Part shown: positions 58,024 to 64,000 of the stretch, one piece after another | Numbering within the stretch: position 1 is the first letter of the stretch | Layout: each line of letters opens with the position of its first letter | Origin: Zoogloea sp. | GTDB lineage: Bacteria > Pseudomonadota > Gammaproteobacteria > Burkholderiales > Rhodocyclaceae | Length of the DNA stretch: 64,000 nucleotides | Assembly: GCA_016703645.1 (NCBI GenBank) | Contig: JADJBR010000007.1 | Location: 1,240,001-1,304,000 of the forward strand | Reading direction: 5' to 3' | Program-made: the position numbers and the translations under genes | The notes under the pieces: model-generated | What the model was told of the DNA's origin: nothing | The model's input: the letters and a program-made list of their open reading frames with translations, nothing else | Database searches by the model: none

Positions 58024-58479
58024 ATGGCCACTCTGCGTGAAGACCCCTACGGCCCGTTCAATTTCAAGGTCACCATCAACCCTGCCAGCGGCGGCGAGTT
58101 TCGCGGCGGCTTCTCGGATGTTTCGGGGCTGTCCACCGAGATCACCCATGCCGACTACCGGGAAGGCACCGACGCCTTCAACCGTCCGCGCAAGGTACCA
58201 CTGATGTACAAGGCCGGCGACGTGACCCTCAAGCGCGGCATGATCGCCTCCCTCGACCTGTGGAACTGGGTCAACCAGGTGCGCCGCGGCAACATGGAAG
58301 CCCGGGCCACCGTGGTGATCGAGCTGATGAGCGAAGACCGGGCCAGCACCGTGGCCCAGTGGAAGCTCATCAACGCCCGCCCTTCCAAGTGGACAGGCCC
58401 GACCCTGGCCGCCAAGGGCGCCTCCGACGTGGCCATGGAAGAGCTCACCCTGGTTTGCGAAGACCTGGAGTTCGAGTGA
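58024..58479 (+). CDS. Inner tube protein 1 (gp19-like)
   Basis: 151 aa: REDPYGPFNFKVTINPASGG, FSDVSGLSTEITHADYREG, KAGDVTLKRGMIASLDLWNW, and the terminal EELTLVCEDLEFE. Homologous to Pvc1/Afp1 and phage gp19 tube monomers, which stack as hexamers inside the sheath. AAGGAG precedes the start. Confidence 0.93.
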   Translation: MATLREDPYGPFNFKVTINPASGGEFRGGFSDVSGLSTEITHADYREGTDAFNRPRKVPLMYKAGDVTLKRGMIASLDLWNWVNQVRRGNMEARATVVIELMSEDRASTVAQWKLINARPSKWTGPTLAAKGASDVAMEELTLVCEDLEFE

Positions 58480-58531
58480 GCGCTTGTGAATCAATCTGAT
58501 GCGCGGCCCGATTTCGCCCCTGTGATGCCCA

Positions 58532-58548
58532 CCGTACCCCGAGTACGG
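58532..58548 (+). repeat. Short hairpin between tube 1 and sheath 2
   Basis: CCGTAC and GTACGG flank a 5-base loop in the 161-bp gap after the first tube gene. No T-run follows. It might slow polymerase or alter mRNA stability between the abundant tube/sheath and later genes; weak evidence. Confidence 0.3.
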
Positions 58549-58640
58549 CTGCGCGTCCCGGCGCGAACGCGAACCGCTCGCCACGATTTCTTCACATGCG
58601 CGGAGCCCTCCCGATTCGTCCTTGAGCTGAGACCCATCCC

Positions 58641-60722
58641 ATGAGCGTCGCGCTGCTTGGCAGCCTGTGGCGTCCCGGTCTGCCCCCCGGCATCTACGAG
58701 GAGAAACCCGCCGTGGCCTCCCGGGCGCGGGTGCGCCTGGACGTGGCCGCGCTGATCGGGCTGGCCGAACGCGGGCCGGTAAACACTCCGGTGGTCATCG
58801 ACGACGCCCGCCAGTTCGAGGCCGCCTTCGGGCGCGCCCTGCCCGGGCTCAAGCTGCCCCTGGCGGTGCGCCTGTTCTTCGCCAATGGCGGCCGGCGCTG
58901 CGTGGTGGTGCGCTGTGTGGACCACGTCAATGTGCGCACCACGCGCCTGCTGCTGCCCGGGCTGAAGGCCGTGCGCGGCAACTCCCGCAAGCAGGTGCGT
59001 CTGGCCGCCCGCAACCCGGGTAGCTGGGGCAACCGCCTGCAAGTACGCTGCCAACTCATCCAGCGCCCCATCGCCCTGGGGCTGGACCCGGTCACCAAGG
59101 CCCTGCGCATCCCCCCCGACCGCCCCGCCGTCGGCGCCACCCTGCGCCTCACCCGACGGGCCAGCGGCCCGGGCGCCACGCCGAGCAGCCGCTTCTTCCG
59201 GGTGGACCTGGATGCCGCCCGCCAGCCCATCCTGGTGCCCACGCCCACCAACCCCTTCCTCGACCCCGAGCTGCTTGCCGCCGCCGTCGAACTCACCCTG
59301 CGGCTCGACATCTTCCTCGACGGCAAGCTGGTCGAGAGCTGGGACGACGCCGCCCTGCACCCCAGCCACCCGCGCTTCCTGCCGCGCCTGCTGGGCCGCC
59401 GCGCCGCCGCCGAAGCCCTGCTGCCGCCGCGCACCGACACCGCCAACCCCGAAGACCCGGTCTATGAGGCCGACCGCCGCTGGGGCAGCGCCGACGACCC
59501 GTGGGGCTCCGACTTCCTGCGTCCCAGCCTGATGCTGGCCGATGCCTGGCTGCTGCCCAGCCGGGCGCTGTTTGCCGCGCCGGCCGGTCTGCTCCTGTCC
59601 GCCGCCGAGATGCCGCCGTCCCGCCAGGGCCGCGATGCCACCGCCAGCACCGGGCGCAATCACTTTTTCGAGGGCACCAGCATGGCCCTGGCCGATGCCA
59701 TCGAAGACGCCGACCACCGCTTCGTCGCCTTCAACGCCCGCCCGCCGGCCCTGGATGCCCTGAGCGTGTGGGACCAGGCCCGCCCCTTCGAGCCGGTTGC
59801 CCTGGTGAGCATGCCCGACCTGCTCCACCCCACGCCCCCCGAGGCCCTCACCGTGCCGCCGGCCCTGCCCGACGAGTTGTGCTTTGCCCCCCAGTGCAGC
59901 CGGGGTCAGGCCGAGCGCACCGCCAATGCCTTCGACTGGCCGCGCCTGGGCTTTGATGCGGCGGAGCTGCAGGACTACCAGCGCCGCCTGGTGGCCGACT
60001 GCGAGGCCCGTGACACCCGCATTGCCCTGCTCGACCTGCCCCCCGGCCTGCGTGCCGGTGACGTGGTGGCCTGGCGCCACGGCGTGGCCAGCCCCCGCGC
60101 CGCCCTGTACACCCCGTGGCTGCGGGTGGATGCGGACGGCACCGCCGCCACCGTGCCCCCCTCGGCCGCCGCCTGCGGCATCACCGCCCAGGTCGAAAAC
60201 GACACCGGGGTATGGGCCGCGCCGGCCAATCGCCCGGTGCTCGGCACCTTCGCCCGCGCCGACGACGCCGGCCTGCCAGAGCCCGGCTTCCTGTTTGAAG
60301 AGCGCATCGACGAGATCCGCCGCACCGAGCGCGGCCTGATGCTGCTCGGCGCCCGCAGCACCGCCACCGAGCGGGACTGGACCCACCTGTCGGTACGCCG
60401 CCTGATCGACTGGCTCAAGGCCCAGCTCGCCGCCGACCTGGCCTGGGCGCCCTTCGAACCCAACGACGCGGTGCTGTGGTCGGCCATGGCCGGCACCGCC
60501 CGCCGCCGCCTCAAGGCCCTGTTCAATGCCGGCGCCCTGGCCGGCCGCAGCGACGCCGACAGCTACTTCGTGCGCTGCGACGCCCGCACCCACACCCAGG
60601 GCGACCTGGACGCCGGCCGGGCCATCATGCAGGTGGGCGTGGCCCCCGCCGCACCGGCCGAATTCATCGTCTTCCGTCTTGTCCGCAGCGGCGCGGACGA
60701 CCCGCGCATCGAGGTGCAGTGA
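58641..60722 (+). CDS. Contractile sheath protein 2
   Basis: 693-aa second sheath homologue, longer and divergent from the first. N terminus LWRPGLPPGIYEEKPAVASR, C-terminal sheath core RDWTHLSVRRLIDWLKAQL, YFVRCDARTHTQGDLDAGRAI and IVFRLVRSG. Extracellular contractile injection systems usually carry two or three sheaths, one forming a baseplate-proximal ring. Its stop overlaps the second tube start (TGATG). Confidence 0.9.
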   Translation: MSVALLGSLWRPGLPPGIYEEKPAVASRARVRLDVAALIGLAERGPVNTPVVIDDARQFEAAFGRALPGLKLPLAVRLFFANGGRRCVVVRCVDHVNVRTTRLLLPGLKAVRGNSRKQVRLAARNPGSWGNRLQVRCQLIQRPIALGLDPVTKALRIPPDRPAVGATLRLTRRASGPGATPSSRFFRVDLDAARQPILVPTPTNPFLDPELLAAAVELTLRLDIFLDGKLVESWDDAALHPSHPRFLPRLLGRRAAAEALLPPRTDTANPEDPVYEADRRWGSADDPWGSDFLRPSLMLADAWLLPSRALFAAPAGLLLSAAEMPPSRQGRDATASTGRNHFFEGTSMALADAIEDADHRFVAFNARPPALDALSVWDQARPFEPVALVSMPDLLHPTPPEALTVPPALPDELCFAPQCSRGQAERTANAFDWPRLGFDAAELQDYQRRLVADCEARDTRIALLDLPPGLRAGDVVAWRHGVASPRAALYTPWLRVDADGTAATVPPSAAACGITAQVENDTGVWAAPANRPVLGTFARADDAGLPEPGFLFEERIDEIRRTERGLMLLGARSTATERDWTHLSVRRLIDWLKAQLAADLAWAPFEPNDAVLWSAMAGTARRRLKALFNAGALAGRSDADSYFVRCDARTHTQGDLDAGRAIMQVGVAPAAPAEFIVFRLVRSGADDPRIEVQ

Positions 60723-61204
60723 TGCCCGACCCGGCCATGCTCTCCAATTTCAACTTCGCCGTGCATATCGAACTGTCCGGCCTGGGCGGCGACGAAGGGC
60801 TGGCCCTGGGCAGTCGCAAGGGCGCCTTCTCGGAGGTGCAGGGCCTGGAGATCACCCTCGAACCCGTAAGCCTGCGCGAAGGCGGCTACAACCGCGGTGC
60901 CCGCCAGCTCGTGGGCAAGACCACCAACCCGCCCCTGATCCTCAAACGCGGCCTGTCCCTCGACCCGGCCTTCTGGACCTGGGTACAGCGCTGCATCGAT
61001 GGCACCTTTCCGCTGCCCTATGTGTCCGGCACCATCCGCGTGCTGCAGGCCGACAGCAGCGCCCCCGATGCGGGGGTGTGGCGCTTCGAGAACGGCATCG
61101 TCACCAAAGTGAAGTCCGCCGACCTCAACGCCGGCAACGCCCGCGAAGTGCCCCTCGAAGAGCTCCACATCGTCCATGAAGGACTGAGCAGGGAGGCCGT
61201 ATGA
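60722..61204 (+). CDS. Inner tube protein 2 (gp19-like)
   Basis: 160 aa from 60722 (MPDPAMLSNFNFAVHIELSG). Contains FSEVQGLEITLEPVSLREGG and NPPLILKRGLSLDPAFWTWVQ, similar to tube 1 but with an N-terminal and loop difference. Corresponds to the Pvc5/Afp5-type tube initiator near the baseplate. Overlaps the downstream adaptor start by four bases. Confidence 0.9.
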   Translation: MPDPAMLSNFNFAVHIELSGLGGDEGLALGSRKGAFSEVQGLEITLEPVSLREGGYNRGARQLVGKTTNPPLILKRGLSLDPAFWTWVQRCIDGTFPLPYVSGTIRVLQADSSAPDAGVWRFENGIVTKVKSADLNAGNAREVPLEELHIVHEGLSREAV

Positions 61205-62463
61205 GCACGGCCCAGTTCTGCCGCGCCAGGCTCGTGCCCTTCGATGCGGGGGGCAAGAACACCGAGGAAGGCCGGATCATCCCCCTCGACTTCAACCCCG
61301 AGACCCTGACCCTCAAGGTGTCCGGCGGCGAGCAGAAGGACAAGGGCCGCAAAGGCCGCCAGCAGGTGCAGAACGTGGGCTCATCCAAGGCCACCCTGTC
61401 CTTCGAGTGTGTCTTCGACTCCACCCGCCCGCGGGACGACGACACCGGCGAGGGTGGCGGCGAAGAGATGCTCGACGTGCGCGTGCGCACCAAGCCCATC
61501 GCCGACCTGGTGCAGACCTACGGCAGCGGCAAGGAGCAGGCGCCGCGGCGGGTGCAGTTCCGCTGGGGCACGCTGATCTTCAACGGCGTCATCACCACCC
61601 ACCAGGAGGTCTTCGACTACTTCAGCCCGAGCGGCGTGCCGCTGCGCTCCAAGGTGCAACTGACCCTCACCGAGCAGGAGTTCCGCTACGAGGTGAATGC
61701 CAGCGACGCCGCCCAGCGCCGTCAGGCCGTGGAGCAGGCCGCCAGCGATGCCCGCAGCCAGGCCAGCGCGGCTGGCGCCGACAGCCTGCTGGGGGGCGGG
61801 GCCAACGGTGGCGCGGGCTTTGATCTCTCGGCCGGTTTCGAGCTGTCCGCCAGCCTGGATGTGAACCTGGACGTGAGCCTGTCGGCCCAGGTGGGCTTGT
61901 CGGCCAGCCTGGGCGCCTCGGCCGACATCGGCATGGCGGTGGGCGCCGGCATCCACCTGGATGCCTCGGCGGCCATCGATCTGTTCGGCCCGGCGGCCCT
62001 GGGCACATCGGGCGACCTGGGGCGCAGCGGGCTGACAGTTCCCAAGCCCTCCCCCGGCCTTGCCGCGGCCGGTGTCACCCCCAACCCCTGGGCGCCCGAC
62101 GGCCCCGCCCCCGGCAGCAGCGCCGCCGGGTTGGCCGCCGCGGTGAGCAGCCAGCGGGCGGCCGGTGCCATCGCCCCCCTGCCCGCGCAGGGCGGTGGTG
62201 CATCCGCCTCCGCCGGCAATGCCCCCCTGCCCGTGCGCGGCAGCCCACCCCTGGCCCTGCGGCGCAGCCCGCCGGCCGGCAGCCCCCTGTTTGCCACCCG
62301 GGGCACCCCCATCGAGAGGGCCGCGGGCGAACGCCGCCCCCGCTGGGAGAGCCTGCCCGCCACCCCCCACCCCGGCGGCCGCGGCCCATGCCCACGCCGG
62401 CCACGCCAATCACTCCACCTGCAGTTGCGGCGGCTGCGGCTGTCGGCGCTGCTGCGGAGGCTG
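61201..62463 (+). CDS. CIS spike-adaptor protein (CIS_tube-like), apparently frameshifted near 62380
   Basis: The N-terminal ~170 residues (CRARLVPFDAGG, RIIPLDFNPETLTLKVSGG, QTYGSGKEQAPRRVQFRWG) are the CIS-tube/Pvc7-type adaptor. As given, the frame stays open to 62661 and swallows a small downstream gene. However, from ~62380 the neighbouring frame has the genome's C-ending codons and reads AHAHAGHANHSTCSCGGC... to a TGA at 62461, four bases before the next ATG. I therefore infer an indel and a true end at 62463. No LysM motif is seen; residues ~205-263 alternate polar/hydrophobic (LSAGFELSASLDVNLDVSLS), followed by a Pro/Ala linker. Confidence 0.7.
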
Positions 62464-62466
62464 AGC

Positions 62467-62661
62467 ATGCCCGTCTCCATCGACAAAGTCTCCACCACCA
62501 TCGAAACCCTGCCGGGGGGCAGCACGGCCGAAGCGGGCAGTGGCGCCACGGCCGACGACGCCCCCTTCGAAGTGCGCATGGAAGACCTCCGCGCCCTCGT
62601 CCGCGCCCTGGTGGCCGAAGAGCTCGAACGCCAGCTGCGCCATCGGAGCGACTGTCCATGA
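62467..62661 (+). CDS. Small injection-cluster protein, unknown
   Basis: 64 aa (MPVSIDKVSTTIETLPGG ... FEVRMEDLRALVRALVAEEL), preceded by GGAGG. Short helical C terminus. It occupies the slot between the spike adaptor and the gpD-like hub, and its stop overlaps the hub start (ATGA). No family recognised; small adaptor proteins are usual here. Confidence 0.6.
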   Translation: MPVSIDKVSTTIETLPGGSTAEAGSGATADDAPFEVRMEDLRALVRALVAEELERQLRHRSDCP

Positions 62662-63740
62662 CTTCAAGCGCGCCTTTCCTCGCCAGCGGCCGCCCGCAGA
62701 TCAAGGTGGACGGGCGGCGTGCCGAGCGCCTCGAGGCCGATCTGATCCGCCTCGAAGCCCGCGCCGATGCGGCCGGCGTCGCCTCCCTGGAAGCAATCTT
62801 CCTCAACTGGGGCAGCCGCGAACCCGGCCAGCCGGTGGATTACGTGCATTTCGATACGGCCGACATCGACTTCGGCAAGCGCCTGGCCATCGCCTTCAGC
62901 ACCACGGGCGACGAACTGACCGTCTTCGATGGCCTCATCACGGGCATCGGCGCCGCCTACCCGGAGCTGCGCCCACCGGAGCTGACCCTGCTGGCCGAAG
63001 ATGCCCTCGCCGGTCTGCGTTACCGCCGCCGCACCCGCCTCTCGGAAAACCAGAGCGACGGCGACATTGCCGGTCGCATCCTCTCCGACGCCGGCCTCAG
63101 CCCCGATGCCGGGCGCAGCGGCGCCAGCCACGTGGCCCTGCTGCAGGTGAACGAAGATGAACTCACGGCCCTGCGCAGCCGCAGCGGCGACGCCGTGATC
63201 GCCCTGCGTGACGGCACCGTGCATATTAACGAAGCCTCGGCCCTCACCGACACCCCGATCCGCCTGAGCCGCGAGAACGAGCTGATCCGCTTCACCGTGC
63301 TTGCCGACCTGGCCCACCAGCGCGGCGAGGTGCGCGTGCACGGCTACGACGTGGCGGCCAAGGAGGCCATCCACGAAAGCGCAGGCGCCGACGCCATCCG
63401 CCCCGAAGCCGGCCCCGGCCGCCTCGGCCCCGAGATCGTCACCCGGGTGTTCGCCAACGCCGCCGACGACCTTCACCTGGAAGCCCCCGCCACCGGCGCC
63501 GAAGCCCGCAGCCTGGCCGAAGCCGCCCTGCGCCGCCGCGCCCGACGCTTCCTGCGCGGGCTCGGCGTAACCCGCGGCACGCCGCAACTGCATGTGGGCT
63601 CGAAGGTGGAGCTGGTCGATCTGGGCCCCTGGTTTGCCGGCACCTACCTGGTCACCGCCGTCACCCACCGCTTCGATCAGGTGGAAGGCTACCGCACCGA
63701 ATTCGAGGCCCAGCGGCCCAACCTGGGAGAGTCCACATGA
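62658..63740 (+). CDS. Baseplate hub protein, phage gpD/VgrG-N-like
   Basis: 360 aa. Hub features: LASGRPQIKVDGRRAERLEADLIRLE, DIDFGKRLAIAF, FDGLITGIGAAYPE, and C-terminal LHVGSKVELVDLGPWFAGTYLVTAVTHRFD. Corresponds to the late-control D protein or the N-terminal half of Pvc8. Overlaps the spike gene by ATGA at 63737. Confidence 0.88.
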   Translation: MTSSAPFLASGRPQIKVDGRRAERLEADLIRLEARADAAGVASLEAIFLNWGSREPGQPVDYVHFDTADIDFGKRLAIAFSTTGDELTVFDGLITGIGAAYPELRPPELTLLAEDALAGLRYRRRTRLSENQSDGDIAGRILSDAGLSPDAGRSGASHVALLQVNEDELTALRSRSGDAVIALRDGTVHINEASALTDTPIRLSRENELIRFTVLADLAHQRGEVRVHGYDVAAKEAIHESAGADAIRPEAGPGRLGPEIVTRVFANAADDLHLEAPATGAEARSLAEAALRRRARRFLRGLGVTRGTPQLHVGSKVELVDLGPWFAGTYLVTAVTHRFDQVEGYRTEFEAQRPNLGEST

Positions 63741-64000
63741 TTCCCGGCGCCAGCTCCGCACCCGCCGGTGAGCGCCCGCGCCTTTACGGCGTCTACCCCG
63801 CCATCGTCACCGACGTGCAGGACCCGGACAGCCAGGGCCGCGTGCAGATCCGCCTGCCCTTCGTCGAGGAGAGCGACGGCGGCAGCGCCCTGGCCTGGGC
63901 CCGCCTGGCCACCCTGATGGCCGGCGCCGACCGGGGCACCTGGTTCATCCCCGAAGTGGACGACGAGGTGCTGGTGGCCTTCACCGCCGGCGACCCGCGC
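63737..64000 (+). CDS. gpV/VgrG-C-like spike base protein (truncated by window edge)
   Basis: First 88 residues only: RPRLYGVYPAIVTDVQDPDS, QGRVQIRLPFVEES and DRGTWFIPEVDDEVLVAFTAG, the OB-fold start of phage gpV/VgrG spikes. Runs off the right edge. Hub and spike are separate genes here, unlike fused Pvc8. Confidence 0.88.
   Translation, partial: MIPGASSAPAGERPRLYGVYPAIVTDVQDPDSQGRVQIRLPFVEESDGGSALAWARLATLMAGADRGTWFIPEVDDEVLVAFTAGDPR

Noticed and set aside
54702-64000. Type VI secretion system or prophage
   Set aside because: No TssB/C, Hcp, TssJLM, ClpV or capsid/integrase genes; DUF4255 and paired sheaths fit an extracellular injection system.

Overview
The window looks like a high-GC betaproteobacterial chromosome, most likely a Rhodocyclales relative (Azospira/Dechloromonas/Zoogloea type). 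That is inferred from gene content (nosR, an urt-ure urea block, a cyn cyanate operon, NhaD, a contractile injection system) and from strongly G/C-ending codons. No rRNA gene is present to fix the taxonomy.

Layout. 1-4.1 kb: 3' part of nosR (N2O respiration) and a PAS-containing chemoreceptor. 4.1-6.4 kb: flavodoxin-like and pirin genes divergent from a LysR regulator. 6.5-11.2 kb: a PhoD-like phosphoesterase, an exported protein, and a NarL-type regulator with a frameshifted membrane kinase. 11.3-24.7 kb, all on the minus strand: urea uptake and hydrolysis (urtABCDE then ureDABC-E-F-[patatin]-G), with a decayed ccd toxin-antitoxin pair between urtE and ureD, followed by a MaoC hydratase. 24.8-30.9 kb: HDOD protein, NAD(P)HX repair enzyme, CBS-PAS histidine kinase (frameshifted), EamA permease, Sel1-repeat protein. 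31.0-35.1 kb: tRNA-Val(CAC), Nudix hydrolase, a second two-component pair, NhaD. 35.3-39.6 kb: DJ-1/PfpI protein plus cynABD-cynS for cyanate import and breakdown. 39.7-44.7 kb: SPFH protein, a phytase-like esterase gene broken at a poly-G/poly-C stretch, a histidine phosphatase and a HipA-family kinase.

44.8-53.7 kb is an accessory, defence-like island with visibly less G/C-biased codons in its core. It holds a RloA-type ATPase followed by a beheaded RloB; a five-gene operon (unknown protein, TIR, Nmad2-like, MazG-like, uracil-DNA-glycosylase-like); a convergent two-gene TIR + SLOG module; and a RelE/Xre toxin-antitoxin pair between two 240-bp direct repeats. The five-gene operon is the best candidate for an undescribed system: it combines a nucleotide-consuming TIR effector with three proteins of base- or nucleotide-modification surveillance type.

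54.7-64.0 kb starts an extracellular contractile-injection (phage-tail-like) cluster that runs off the right edge: DUF4255 cap protein, Ig/carboxypeptidase-regulatory-like protein (frameshifted), two sheaths each followed by a tube protein, an unusual spike-adaptor protein, a small protein, gpD-like hub and gpV-like spike.

Caution on sequence quality: at least four otherwise conserved genes (kinase at 9.3 kb, ureE, kinase at 27.2 kb, the 55.3 kb gene) and probably a fifth (61.2 kb) are split by single-base-type frameshifts, and one gene is interrupted by G30/C22 runs. These may be assembly errors rather than biology.
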